Shown one piece after another: positions 47,701-56,140 of a stretch of DNA of 62,398 bases (position 1 is the first letter of the stretch; every line of letters begins with the position of its first letter). Source of the stretch: Deltaproteobacteria bacterium (lineage in GTDB: Bacteria; Desulfobacterota; Desulfuromonadia; Geobacterales; Pseudopelobacteraceae); NCBI GenBank assembly GCA_021780495.1, contig JAJXYO010000013.1, positions 1 to 62,398 on the forward strand, written 5' to 3'. The position numbers were made by a program, and so were the translations under genes. The notes beneath the pieces were generated by a model. It was not told the origin of the DNA. It saw only the letters and a program-made list of their open reading frames with translations, and ran no database searches.

Positions 47701-50700
47701 ACCGGTCTTCTCGCTGACGACCAGCAGCAGGGTCTCGGCGATCCGGTCTGTGGTTACGGCCGGGGGTGCTGAAGAGGCAGTCGTGACCACGGCTGCTGCC
47801 GGTCGTGAAACGGGCGTGGGTGTGGCTGCGACGACCGGAACGGGGTGTGAAACCGGTTGTGATGCCGTAAGCGGTGCGTTGCTCAGCATGCGCTGCTGTT
47901 GCTCCAGCAGGGTCTGGATAGTTCTGCTGGCGGTTTCCTGACCTTCAAGAAAGCGGCGATGCAGGCTGGCGGTCTCTTCCTGCATCTTCTGCAGTACGGA
48001 CATGCCTTCCCTGGTGATCCGCAACGAATCTGCCAGCAGGTCGCGCGCAAGCGGGGTGCTCGCGGAAGGCTGGGCAGGCGCAACAGCCGGGGAAACGACC
48101 CGCGCTGGTGTCGCTGCACGCTTGGCCCTCGGTTTGACATAGTTGGCGCCACAGATCGGAATCGTCATAACCGCTTTTTTGGCGTTGGACCGCTTCGGCG
48201 GGGTATAGTCCCCGTCCCACCGGACCAGCTGTACCGCATGGCCGCGTACGGCAAGCTGAGCCAGACAGCGGGCCAGGTCGGTCATGCCGGAACGCTTGCC
48301 GCCGGAGGCATCGAGCGCCACAACTGTGCAGGACTGATCGTCCAGGATCGCTTTGACCAGACCACTCAGGCGTGCTCCCGGCCCGACCTCCAGGAAGGTT
48401 CTGACACCGGCCGCATGCATGGCCTGTATCTCAGCAACGAATTCCACCGGCTGTGCCAGTTGTTGCGCCAGGAGCTCTTTGGCATTGACTGCATCGGCCG
48501 GGTATTCGGTGGCGGTGGTATTGGAAAAGACCGGTATTTTGCCGGGCACAAGGTCTAGGCCGGTCAGGGCGTCCAGCAACGGTATTGCGGCATCGGCAAC
48601 CAGGGAACTATGGAAGGCTGCGGCTACCGGCAACTGTTTACAGGTGAGCGTGCGGTTGTTGCAGGCCGTAACGGCTCGCGCGATCTCGTCGCTGCTGCCG
48701 GAAAGCACGGCCTGGGTCGGGGCATTGCAGTTGGCAATTACCAGATCGAGTTTTTCATCAGCCAGCATCAGCCGTACGTCCGATAACGGCGCGGAGACTG
48801 CCAGCATGCTGCCTTTATCGCCGGCTCCACCGGCCATCAGCTGCCCGCGCAGGCGGGAAAGGGCGTGAAACGAGCTTTCATCCAGGCGTCCGGCGGCACA
48901 CAGAGCGGTCAATTCTCCATAGCTGTGACCGGCGGCCGCTTCCGCCGTCAGGCCGAACGATTCCAGCACACGCAGAGCCCCCAGGCTGACGGCGCCGATG
49001 GCGGGCTGGGCGACATCCGTTGCGCGCAGGGCCTCTTCCATACGTTTTCCGCTCTCCGCTCCAAAGGTGGAGGCCGGATAGATCAGGTCGCTCAGGCGGG
49101 CGCCATTGGCGGAGCTGAAGCCGGTCTCTGCGGCAGTGATCGTGGCCAGCATCTCGGGGAACGAGCAGGCCAGATCGCGCAGCATGCCGCAGTACTGGGC
49201 GCCTTGTCCGGGGAACAGCAGGCCGAGTTTACCCGGGGCCGGACCGGTGGCATAATATGCACCGTCGGGGCTGCTCCAGGCGGTTGCGGGCGATTTGAGC
49301 AGCATGGACCGGGCGGTAGCGCGGAGCGCGTCCAGATTGGTCTTGTTTCGTTCCACCACCAGGGCCAGGCGGCAGGGCGCCGCTGCGTCGAATGAGGCCC
49401 GCAGGGCAGCGGCCTGGCTACGCAGGGCCTCCCAGGACTGATCTGTGCTGATATCGGCCAGCGCCGTCTCCAGGTTTGCGGCGCTGGCCCCGGAGAACGT
49501 CAGGATCTGCACTGTGCCATCCCAGTCCGCCCTGCTGCTGGTCGGTCGGTACTCTTCCAGCACGGCGTGGAAATTGGAACCGCCGAAACCGAAGGCGCTG
49601 ACCGCCGCGCGACGGGGAGCACCCGCGGGGGAGATCCAGGGGCGCTTTTCCGCGGCCAGGTAGAAGGGGGTATTGCCGTTAGAAACCTCTTTGAGCGGGT
49701 TCTGGACCTTGATGGTGGGGGGGATGACTTTGTGGTGCAGGGCTAGAGCCGCCTTGATCAATCCGGCAGAACCGGAGGCCGCCTTGGTGTGGCCGATCTG
49801 CGACTTGACCGACCCGAGGGCGCACCAGGGGCGGTCCGCTTCGCCATAGATCTCCCGCAGGGCCGAGACCTCCACCGCGTCGCCGACCTTCGTGCCGGTA
49901 CCATGGGCCTCGACCAGGCCGATGCTTTGCGGGGTGACGCCCGCCCGTTGGTAGGCATCCTGAATCGCCTTCTTCTGGCCCGAGGCACTGGGGGTGTAGA
50001 TCGCTTCACCCTTGCCGTCACTGGATGAACCGACGCCGCGAATCACGGCATAGATCCTGTCGTTGTCACGCTCGGCGTCGGCCAGGCGTTTGATGACCAC
50101 CAGGCCGAGACCTTCACCCAGGATGGTGCCGTCACCGGATGCATCGAATGGCTTGGCGTTGCCGGTAGGTGAAAGCGCCGGGGTCTTGCTGAAGCACATA
50201 TACATGAAGATGTCGTTGAAGGTGTCGATGCCACCCGTGACCACCATGTCGGATTTGCCGGTGGCCAACTCCATGCCGGCCAGATGCAGTGCGCTGAAGG
50301 AGCTGGCGCAAGCGGCATCGACCACACAGTTGGTGCCGCCCAGATCGTACTGTTTGCTGATCCGGCCGGCGACGACGTTGCCGAGCAGACCAGGAAAGGA
50401 ATTCTCCTGCCAGGGGACATAGGAATCGGAGATGCGCTGTACGACATCCGCGGCCGTCGCATCATCCACGCCGGCGTCTTTCAGGGCCTCACGCCAGCGG
50501 GGGTGGCCAAGTCGGGCGCCCAGCGGGATAACCAGTTCCAGGGTGCCGGTGACCCCCAGAATGACACTCACGCGGCCACGGTCATAGTCACGGTCCGCTC
50601 CGTAGCCGGCGTCTCTGAGAGCCTGACCGGCGGTGACGAGTCCCAGGAGCTGGGAGGTGTCAATGGCCTCCAGCGTGGCAGGAGGTATGTTGAATTCCAT

Positions 50701-50955
50701 CGGGTTGAAGGAGATCGGGGAAAGGAATCCGCCGCGCCGGCCGTAGGTCATATCGGGGGAGGCGGGATCCGAATCATGGTAGTCGGCCACGTGCCAATGG
50801 GTGGCAGGGATGTCGGTGATTGCGTCGAGGCCCTCACGGATGTTCGCCCAGTAGGCGCTGCTGTCTTCAGCCTGGGGAAAATGACAGCCGATACCGATAA
50901 TTGCCAGCGCGACCCCGCCTGCGGGGATGTTCCTGTCCGATTGTTCCTGTTTCAC
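44791..50955 (-). CDS. pfaA: PfaA-type PUFA synthase subunit, KS-AT-ACP-ACP-KR-DH
   Basis: The 2054-residue subunit begins with an active KS (about 15-470; VVDAACASSFSALH with Cys at about 213, EAHGTGTKVGD, KSQIGHTKAASG). A malonyl-type AT follows (about 570-870; LLFPGQGAQYCGM, AAGHSYGELTA). Two ACPs (about 1075-1140 and 1167-1232) each carry LGIDSIKRVE with the phosphopantetheine Ser. The KR (about 1250-1730) has VTGGGRGVTAATA, a Ser-Thr-Thr and the Tyr in GQVDYAVANE. The C-terminal PS-DH-like double hot-dog domain has HVIDGKAVLPM and DCAFQLM. The start is a GTG overlapping the pfaD stop (GTGA), with aaggag upstream. Two ACPs is few compared with the five or more of marine Shewanella. The stop overlaps the pfaC ATG. 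Confidence 0.94.
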   Translation of the reverse strand: MKQEQSDRNIPAGGVALAIIGIGCHFPQAEDSSAYWANIREGLDAITDIPATHWHVADYHDSDPASPDMTYGRRGGFLSPISFNPMEFNIPPATLEAIDTSQLLGLVTAGQALRDAGYGADRDYDRGRVSVILGVTGTLELVIPLGARLGHPRWREALKDAGVDDATAADVVQRISDSYVPWQENSFPGLLGNVVAGRISKQYDLGGTNCVVDAACASSFSALHLAGMELATGKSDMVVTGGIDTFNDIFMYMCFSKTPALSPTGNAKPFDASGDGTILGEGLGLVVIKRLADAERDNDRIYAVIRGVGSSSDGKGEAIYTPSASGQKKAIQDAYQRAGVTPQSIGLVEAHGTGTKVGDAVEVSALREIYGEADRPWCALGSVKSQIGHTKAASGSAGLIKAALALHHKVIPPTIKVQNPLKEVSNGNTPFYLAAEKRPWISPAGAPRRAAVSAFGFGGSNFHAVLEEYRPTSSRADWDGTVQILTFSGASAANLETALADISTDQSWEALRSQAAALRASFDAAAPCRLALVVERNKTNLDALRATARSMLLKSPATAWSSPDGAYYATGPAPGKLGLLFPGQGAQYCGMLRDLACSFPEMLATITAAETGFSSANGARLSDLIYPASTFGAESGKRMEEALRATDVAQPAIGAVSLGALRVLESFGLTAEAAAGHSYGELTALCAAGRLDESSFHALSRLRGQLMAGGAGDKGSMLAVSAPLSDVRLMLADEKLDLVIANCNAPTQAVLSGSSDEIARAVTACNNRTLTCKQLPVAAAFHSSLVADAAIPLLDALTGLDLVPGKIPVFSNTTATEYPADAVNAKELLAQQLAQPVEFVAEIQAMHAAGVRTFLEVGPGARLSGLVKAILDDQSCTVVALDASGGKRSGMTDLARCLAQLAVRGHAVQLVRWDGDYTPPKRSNAKKAVMTIPICGANYVKPRAKRAATPARVVSPAVAPAQPSASTPLARDLLADSLRITREGMSVLQKMQEETASLHRRFLEGQETASRTIQTLLEQQQRMLSNAPLTASQPVSHPVPVVAATPTPVSRPAAAVVTTASSAPPAVTTDRIAETLLLVVSEKTGYPVEMLELEMGLDSDLGIDSIKRVEILSALQERLPGAPVIGPEHLGSLHTLGEIARFLAAGSAPTAAAPAIPADSSANLSETLLLVVSEKTGYPVEMLELEMGLDSDLGIDSIKRVEILSALQERLPGAPVIGPEHLGSLHTLGEIARFLEAGATTASSKHPVTSPPPSSEQVAGHTSTLHRSTVIPLALAASADKLAIADNGIIWVTDDASPFSGELCSILSSAGRAVRLIKADEDLDGLPLDTISGLVIVAPAGGTDDSFLENAFLLLKKAAPALRQSAAESGAFFSTISRLDGAFAFVSGSSLADPLSGGLAGLAKTAAREWPEVACKAIDLGCFPDTAAATRAVADELFQVGPLEVGLSPAGRISLVLSDLPAVTAATSPPLQAGEVVVVTGGGRGVTAATAIALAEAYRPLLILLGRSPEPAAEPDWLTFLTDESAIKRAILRHAPEKLHPKVIEERYQSVIAGRELKATLAGIEAAGGQAVYRSVDIRNSDSVNGLLQTIRREYGPVRGIVHGAGVLADRLISDKTREQFAQVYSTKVTGLRTLLAATSADDLRFIALFASTTGRFGRSGQVDYAVANEVLNKLAQAESRQRPDCRIVSINWGPWDGGMVTPALKKVFGVEGIGLISLTAGGELLVREIAATGSPIEVIALADTTVTSLPVTAAPPAKPLVEAFNLTLSVDDYPFIRSHVIDGKAVLPMAMIVEWMAHGALHGHPGFRFHGFNDLRICKGVTFEQTSTCSLQVLAGRAEKRDSLHYVPVELTSSNSDGRSTLHARTEIVLATKLPEGIRSIVDLPASPYAQNNGAIYDQERLFHGPDLHGIEQIGGCSAKGISALVKAAPKPSIWIRQPLRDSWITDPLVVDCAFQLMILWSFERFGSGSLPSFAGRYRQFQDSFPRNGAQIVIRVTAEREHSASADMEFLDRTSGKLIARLEGYECVIDPSLERAFRRNQLSQPGCVVLEAA
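47255..47460. repeat. ACP-encoding direct repeat, copy 1 (partner at 47531-47736)
   Basis: This 206-bp segment is repeated 276 bp downstream (47531-47736) with only three substitutions seen by eye. Both encode the ACP domain of PfaA including LGIDSIK. The near identity at the DNA level, including silent positions, points to a recent duplication or ongoing gene conversion. Confidence 0.93.
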
Positions 50956-52475
50956 GAAAAATACTCCTTGAGCTGTGTGTCTTCAAGCGGTTGCATATGG
51001 GAAGCTTCCAGGGCCATGTCGATACCCTGGTAGCGGAGGATATTGGCCCGGGTCAGTACGGCGGCGCCATACAGGATATTCTGGGCTACGCTTGCTACGG
51101 TACGCCGGTCCGGTCCATCCAGAAAACTGCCGGTCACCCATTCATTGAAGGCCCCCATGGCCGGTCCGCACCAGACCTGGTAATCGATCTTGCGCGCACT
51201 CTCGCCATCTTTGGCCCAGTGGGCCGCCTGCCCCAGGTACCAGCGGAAGACGAGCGCCATGAGGTGTTTCGGATCGCGTTCGGCCCGTTCCACCTGGCGC
51301 GGATCACGCACCAGGAAGTAGCTGCGGGTCAACTGCCAGATCGTGCTCAGACTGGCCTGAAAAACGGTTTTCTCCAGCTTGTCCCGCTCGGCGGGCGGGA
51401 TATCATCCAGGCCCGCATGGGCCCGATAGATCTCGTAGAGCTTGGCGGCCCGCATGGGGAACATGGTGCCACGCTTCAGAACCTGGACGGTGACCCCCAT
51501 CTCAAACATGTCCGCCGCCGGGGCCATGCTCACGTCGGCCTGGCGCGTTTCGGCCAGCATCCGCCGCACCTCGTCCGATGTACCGGATTCACGGCAGGCC
51601 TGGTTGACCGAACCGGTCATGATATAGGCGGCTCCCATGGCAAAGGCGGCCGCGGCCGCGGACGGGGTGGCGATGCCGCCGGCCAGGCCGGCCCGCAGCT
51701 TTACAGAGTAGTTATGCCGGGCCTGCAGGCGTATGGCGAGTGATTGTATGGTCGGAAACAGTGCCAGGGCCGGACGGTTGTCGGTATGTCCGCCCGAATC
51801 GGCCTCGGCGGTTATTTCCTGGGCCAGGGGGATGTGGGCGGACAATTCGGCCTGTTCCGCTGTCAGGGAGCCATCGGCAACCAGTTCCCGCAGGAATTTT
51901 TCCGGGGCAGGGGAGAAAAAGCGCTCGGCCAGTTCCTCGCGTGAGACCTTGGCGATAATCCTGTTCGGGACGCAAATCGTACCGTCGGGGAGACGGTGGA
52001 TGCCGTGGAGACGGTAGCGGACCAGGGGCAGGGTCAGGGCCAGGAAGGCCGATGCTTCTACCAGACGCACACCTTTGCTGAGATATAAGTCGGCCAGAGC
52101 CTTTTCCAGGTCCGGTTCATGGGGCGAGTGGATCAGATTGAATCCGCAGGGGAAGTCTGCACCTGACAGATGATCGACAGCGGCCTCAACCGTGCTGAAG
52201 GGCAGGCCAGCGGCCCCGAAGAAGCCCAGCATCCCGGCCCGCCCCAATTCCTCAACCATGGCCACGGAACTGATTCCTTTGGCCATGGAGCCCCCCAGAT
52301 AGGGGTAGCGAAGACCGAGGTCCGCACAGAAATCGCGGTCACCCAGTTTTGAGCAGATAGCTTTCAGTCCGTCGGATGATTCGAATTCCCCAGCTGGTGT
52401 GGCACATGTTTTCAAGCGCAACTCTCCAATAGTGCAGTTGTTGTTGAGGCCGGTTGTTCCCAAAGCCCGCCGCAA
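50952..52475 (-). CDS. pfaD: PfaD-type enoyl reductase of the PUFA synthase
   Basis: The 507-residue FMN enzyme of the 2-nitropropane-dioxygenase-like family acts in trans on PUFA synthases to reduce enoyl intermediates. Recognisable blocks are GLRYPYLGGSMAKGISSVAMVEELG (about 54-78, with YLGGSMAKGISS), MLGFFGAAGLPFSTVE, FNLIHSPHEPDLE, the SGGHTDNRPALALFPTI phosphate loop (about 226) and AYIMTGSVNQACRESGTS (about 282). It is first in the pfa-ole operon, as in myxobacterial pfa1-pfa2-pfa3. No ATG is available near the N-terminus: TTG 52475 is the outermost start, and a TTG about 19 codons further in has ggagag before it. The true start is therefore uncertain. Confidence 0.9.
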   Translation of the reverse strand: MRRALGTTGLNNNCTIGELRLKTCATPAGEFESSDGLKAICSKLGDRDFCADLGLRYPYLGGSMAKGISSVAMVEELGRAGMLGFFGAAGLPFSTVEAAVDHLSGADFPCGFNLIHSPHEPDLEKALADLYLSKGVRLVEASAFLALTLPLVRYRLHGIHRLPDGTICVPNRIIAKVSREELAERFFSPAPEKFLRELVADGSLTAEQAELSAHIPLAQEITAEADSGGHTDNRPALALFPTIQSLAIRLQARHNYSVKLRAGLAGGIATPSAAAAAFAMGAAYIMTGSVNQACRESGTSDEVRRMLAETRQADVSMAPAADMFEMGVTVQVLKRGTMFPMRAAKLYEIYRAHAGLDDIPPAERDKLEKTVFQASLSTIWQLTRSYFLVRDPRQVERAERDPKHLMALVFRWYLGQAAHWAKDGESARKIDYQVWCGPAMGAFNEWVTGSFLDGPDRRTVASVAQNILYGAAVLTRANILRYQGIDMALEASHMQPLEDTQLKEYFS

Positions 52476-52484
52476 CGTTGACCG

Positions 52485-52777
52485 TTATTCGACCATAGAA
52501 ACACCTAAAAATATATGAAACGGAATAATAATACAAGAAAATGACTCGCCAACGATCAATTATAGAGAAAAAATAATGGGTTGATCAAAACAGCGACACG
52601 ACAGTCCCTTATCGAACCGGGTGATGCCGGTGCGTGCGATTGGCTGGCCGTTTATTTTATGGCGCTGTACTGTATTGAACCGATTGACAAACATCGATCG
52701 TAAGTTGTATACAGTATGCATTTTTAACACACCTGTCACATCTGGAAGGAACACCATACCACAAGGAGGAAGTACGA
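52485..52777. promoter_or_regulatory. Divergent control region between pfaD and acnB, with palindrome-overlapped acnB promoter
   Basis: For acnB, TTGACA (52684-52689) and TATACA (52708-52713) are 18 bp apart. TTGTATACAGTATGCA (52705-52720) covers the -10 and matches the palindrome before the isocitrate dehydrogenases (3693-3713) with one clear difference in the right arm. The left part (52485-52560) is AT-rich and should contain the promoter of the pfa-ole operon; no clear boxes were identified there. Confidence 0.72.
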
Positions 52778-55324
52778 ATGATCGAAGCCTACCTGCAGCA
52801 TGAAAAAGAGCGCGCCAAGCAGGGCATCCCGGCGCTGCCGCTGACACCGGAGCAGACCGCCGACCTGGCCAAACTGCTGGTCAAGCCCCCCAAGGGCAAG
52901 GAAAAGTTCCTGCTGGACCTGATTACCAATCGCGTTTCTCCGGGCGTTGACCCGGCCGCCAAGGTCAAGGCCGAGTTCCTGGCCGGGATCGTCACCGGCA
53001 CCAAGAAATCACCCCTGATCGATCCGGTTGCTGCCATCCGTATGCTCGGTACCATGATCGGCGGCTACAACGTGGCCCCTCTGGTTGCCGCACTGAAAGA
53101 CAAGAAGCTGGCCGAGGAAGCCGCCTGCGCCCTGTCCGGCATCGTATTGGTCTACGATGCCTTTGACGAAGTTGCCAAACTGGCTACCACCGGCAAGAAC
53201 GCCGCTGCCGCCAAGGTCCTCAAGTCCTGGGCCGACGCTGACTGGTTCACCAAGCGCAAAGGTGTACCCGATCAGATCAAGGTCAAGGTCTACAAGGTGG
53301 ATGGCGAGATCAACACCGACGACTTCTCCCCGGCCGGCGACGCCTGGAGCCGCCCCGACATCCCGCTGCACTCCCTGGCCATGGGCAAGACCCGCTTCAA
53401 GGACGGCCTGGCCACCATCGCCAAGTTCCGCAAAGAGGGCTTCCAGGTCGCCTTCGTGGGTGACGTGGTCGGTACCGGTTCATCCCGTAAATCGGCCTGC
53501 AACAGCGTGCTCTGGGCGATTGGCGACGAGATCCCCTGCGTGCCCAACAAGAAGACCGCCGGTGTGATCATCGGCGGCGTGATCGCCCCGATCTTCTTCA
53601 ATACCGCCCAGGACTCCGGCGCACTGCCGCTCAAGGCCGACGTGACCGGCATGAAAACCGGCGACGTGATCGTGATCGATACCAAGAAGGGTGTCATTAC
53701 CGACGAAATGGGCAAAAAGGTCCTCTCCAAGCTCACCATTGCTCCGAACACCGTTCCTGACGAGTTCCGCGCCGGCGGCCGTATCCCGCTGATCATCGGC
53801 CGCGCCGTAACCGACAAGGCCCGCAAGGCCCTCGGCCTCAAGCCGACCACCGTCTTCACCCTGCCGGACAATCCCAAGCCCAAGGCCAAACAGGCCTTCT
53901 CCCTGGCCCAGAAGATGGTAGGCCAGGCCTGCGGCGTAGCCGGCATCATGCCCGGTACCGCCTGCGAGCCCAAGATGACCACCGTCGGTTCCCAGGACAC
54001 CACCGGTCCGATGACCGCCGACGAATTGAAAGAGCTGGCCTGCCTCAAGTTTCAGGCCCCCATGTACATGCAGTCCTTCTGCCACACCGCCGCCTACCCG
54101 AAACCGGCCGATGTCAAGATGCACAAGACCCTGCCCGGCTTCACGGCCGAGCGCGGCGGCGTTGCCCTGCGGCCTGGTGATGGCGTCATCCACTCCTGGC
54201 TGAACCGCCTGTTGTTGCCCGACACGGTCGGCACTGGCGGCGACTCCCACACCCGTTTCCCGATCGGCATCTCCTTCCCGGCCGGCTCCGGCCTGGTGGC
54301 CTTTGCCGGCGCCATGGGCTTCATGCCGCTGGATATGCCCGAATCCGTTCTGGTGCGTTTCAAGGGCAAGCTCAACCCCGGCATCACCCTGCGTGACGCC
54401 GTCAACGCCATTCCGTATTTTGCCATCAAGCAGGGTCTCCTGACCGTGCCCAAGAAGAACAAGGTCAATGTCTTTAACGGTAAGATCCTGGAGATGGAGG
54501 GACTTCCCGACCTGACCGTGGAGCAGGCCTTTGAGCTGACCGACGCCGCCGCCGAGCGCTCCGCAGCGGCCGGCTGCATCCAGCTCTCCGAGAAGTCGGT
54601 TGCCACCTACCTCAAGTCCAACGTGGCCCTGATGAAGAAGATGATCGCCGAAGGCTACTCGGACGCCAACACCCTCAAGAACCGCATCAAGGCGGTTGAG
54701 GCCTGGCTGAAGAAACCGACCCTGTTGAAGGCCGACAAGGCCGCTGAATACGCCGCCGTGATCGAGATCGACCTGAAGGAGATTACCGAGCCGATCCTGG
54801 CCTGCCCGAACGATCCCGATGACGTCAAGCTGCTCTCGGACAAGACCATCAAGGGGACCAAGATTCAAGACGTTTTCCTCGGTTCCTGCATGACCAACAT
54901 CGGTCACTTCCGCGCTGCCGCCGAGATCTGGAGGGGCAACAAGTTCAACCCGGATGTCCGTACCTGGATCTGCCCGCCGACCCGCATGGATCAGACCCAG
55001 CTCAAGGACGAAGCCTACTTCTCGGTCTACAGCGCCTTCGGCGCCCGCATCGAGATCGCCGGCTGCTCGCTCTGCATGGGCAATCAGGCCCGCGTGCCGG
55101 ACGGGGTCAATATGTTCTCTACCTCGACCCGCAATTTCGATGATCGTATCGGCAACGGCGCCAAGGTGTTCCTCGGCTCTGCCGAACTGGGCGCGGTTAC
55201 GGCGCTGCTGGGCAAACTGCCGACTCCGGCCGAGTACCTGAAGATCTACAAAGAGAAGATCGAGCCCAACAAGGACAAGATCTACAAGTACCTGCAGTTT
55301 GATGAGATGCCGGAATATAAGTAG
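52778..55324 (+). CDS. acnB: Aconitate hydratase B
   Basis: The 848-residue AcnB-type aconitase interconverts citrate and isocitrate. An N-terminal HEAT-like domain (about 1-155) precedes the swivel domain (VDGEINTDDFSPAGDAWSRPDIPLH, about 170-195, with TDDFSPA). Domains with GTGSSRKSACNSVLW, SFCHTAAYPKP and GGDSHTRFPIG follow. The 4Fe-4S ligand cysteines are in FLGSCMTNIGHFR (about 707) and AGCSLCMGNQARV (C-SL-C, about 767-770). ATG 52778 follows aaggagga. Length and domain order are normal. Its promoter shares a palindrome with the IDH operon, suggesting common control of the oxidative TCA branch. An intrinsic terminator follows. Confidence 0.96.
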   Translation: MIEAYLQHEKERAKQGIPALPLTPEQTADLAKLLVKPPKGKEKFLLDLITNRVSPGVDPAAKVKAEFLAGIVTGTKKSPLIDPVAAIRMLGTMIGGYNVAPLVAALKDKKLAEEAACALSGIVLVYDAFDEVAKLATTGKNAAAAKVLKSWADADWFTKRKGVPDQIKVKVYKVDGEINTDDFSPAGDAWSRPDIPLHSLAMGKTRFKDGLATIAKFRKEGFQVAFVGDVVGTGSSRKSACNSVLWAIGDEIPCVPNKKTAGVIIGGVIAPIFFNTAQDSGALPLKADVTGMKTGDVIVIDTKKGVITDEMGKKVLSKLTIAPNTVPDEFRAGGRIPLIIGRAVTDKARKALGLKPTTVFTLPDNPKPKAKQAFSLAQKMVGQACGVAGIMPGTACEPKMTTVGSQDTTGPMTADELKELACLKFQAPMYMQSFCHTAAYPKPADVKMHKTLPGFTAERGGVALRPGDGVIHSWLNRLLLPDTVGTGGDSHTRFPIGISFPAGSGLVAFAGAMGFMPLDMPESVLVRFKGKLNPGITLRDAVNAIPYFAIKQGLLTVPKKNKVNVFNGKILEMEGLPDLTVEQAFELTDAAAERSAAAGCIQLSEKSVATYLKSNVALMKKMIAEGYSDANTLKNRIKAVEAWLKKPTLLKADKAAEYAAVIEIDLKEITEPILACPNDPDDVKLLSDKTIKGTKIQDVFLGSCMTNIGHFRAAAEIWRGNKFNPDVRTWICPPTRMDQTQLKDEAYFSVYSAFGARIEIAGCSLCMGNQARVPDGVNMFSTSTRNFDDRIGNGAKVFLGSAELGAVTALLGKLPTPAEYLKIYKEKIEPNKDKIYKYLQFDEMPEYK

Positions 55325-55346
55325 TCTCAATATATGCATTAATATG

Positions 55347-55380
55347 GCCCGCCGGTATTTTCCGGCGGGCTGTTTTTTTT
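55347..55380 (+). terminator. Rho-independent terminator after acnB
   Basis: GCCCGCCGG (55347-55355) pairs with CCGGCGGGC (55362-55370) around a tatttt loop and is followed by a T-rich tract of ten bases. Confidence 0.92.
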
Positions 55381-55470
55381 GCTTCAGCGCGTTAGGGAGT
55401 TCTGTATTTTTCGGCGTGGGGTCCTGGGGGACATTAGAAAAATCGGGAAGCGGCCACTATCACACCAGAT

Positions 55471-55650
55471 TCACGATCGGCGCCTTATCACGAAAAGGTA
55501 GAGTATCAGCAGAAAGGGGAAGGTCGAGAAGGCTGCCTCAAGGTTGCCTTGGAACAGCTGCCATGTGCAGAAAGCCACCAGGAAAGATGCGAAACAGAAG
55601 AGCAGGATAAGCGGCAGTTTTATTAATATGTTGCGCACGGTTTCTTCCAT
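55471..55650 (-). CDS. Small two-helix membrane protein, unknown function
   Basis: The 59-residue frame encodes an N-terminal charged MEETVRN followed by two hydrophobic segments (ILIKLPLILLFCFASFLVAF, about 8-27, and STFPFLLILYLFVI, about 42-56) ending in RRRS. The positive tail suggests the C-terminus is cytoplasmic. ATG 55650 has gggag 11 bases upstream. An in-frame longer version from 55743 adds a low-complexity N-terminus and is less likely. No family is recognised. It is separated from another tiny minus-strand gene (55853-56017) by a hairpin-rich interval. Confidence 0.55.
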   Translation of the reverse strand: MEETVRNILIKLPLILLFCFASFLVAFCTWQLFQGNLEAAFSTFPFLLILYLFVIRRRS

Positions 55651-55743
55651 TGCTGCAGTAACTCCCGGACGTGGTCTGTGCTCTCGCTGAGGAGATAGCG
55701 TTACGTTGTTACATAACATGAAACACGCACGGATGGTTGACAA

Positions 55744-55852
55744 ATAACACCTTCACCCCGGAAGGCGCCTGTTGGTCCCGGCCCTGAACCTGGCGATAGT
55801 TTCACTATCCCCGCAGGGGCGGCACTTGAGACGTAGGAACAGAGTGCGGGTG
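55744..55852. other. Hairpin-rich intergenic interval
   Basis: No coding frame is convincing. Short inverted repeats are packed together: gatag-tttca-ctatc (about 55793-55807), cccc-gca-gggg just after it, and ccttc-accccg-gaagg at about 55754. It could be the leader RNA of the 59-residue gene or the tail of the 54-residue gene. I compared it by eye with the c-di-GMP (GEMM) riboswitch and did not find its conserved core. Confidence 0.35.
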
Positions 55853-56017
55853 TCAGTACCTCACGACGGCCCCTTCGGGCGTGTTATCCACGCTCCAGAA
55901 GAAGATCAGGTCGTTGATGCCGGAGATGAATTCCCCAAGTAGTTCGGCCGTTACACCTTCCTTGATGCGGACGGAGAAAAGGCAAAAATCGTAACCATCA
56001 TAGCAGTTGACAAACAT
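55853..56017 (-). CDS. Small soluble protein of 54 residues, unknown function
   Basis: ATG 56017 is preceded by a strong aaaggagaac ribosome binding site with 7-8 bases spacing, and the frame runs 54 codons to a TGA. The protein starts MFVNCYDGYDFCLFSVRIKE and ends in WSVDNTPEGAVVRY. It mixes hydrophobic, aromatic and acidic residues with no membrane helix, which looks like a small folded domain. Two cysteines lie at positions 5 and 12. No family is recognised. The good translation signal and balanced composition are the reasons for calling it. Confidence 0.6.
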   Translation of the reverse strand: MFVNCYDGYDFCLFSVRIKEGVTAELLGEFISGINDLIFFWSVDNTPEGAVVRY

Positions 56018-56140
56018 GGTTGTTCTCCTTTCTTAACCCGGTTTCATCATGTATTGTCCAGTCAACCCTGTGTTGGACTGGACCCTCAAATTTATTTCAA
56101 TCGGATTGTCGAAGTCATCTGACTATAAATAGCAATTAGC

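Noticed and set aside
53480..55339. 619-residue open frame antisense to aconitase
   Set aside because: Long antisense frames are expected in GC-rich coding DNA; its His/Gly-rich translation has no domain, whereas the plus strand is a complete AcnB.
55744..55852. c-di-GMP (GEMM) riboswitch
   Set aside because: Considered because of the nearby GGDEF gene and frequent GEMM elements in Geobacter, but the conserved GCAAA and GGGACGCAAAGCC cores are absent.
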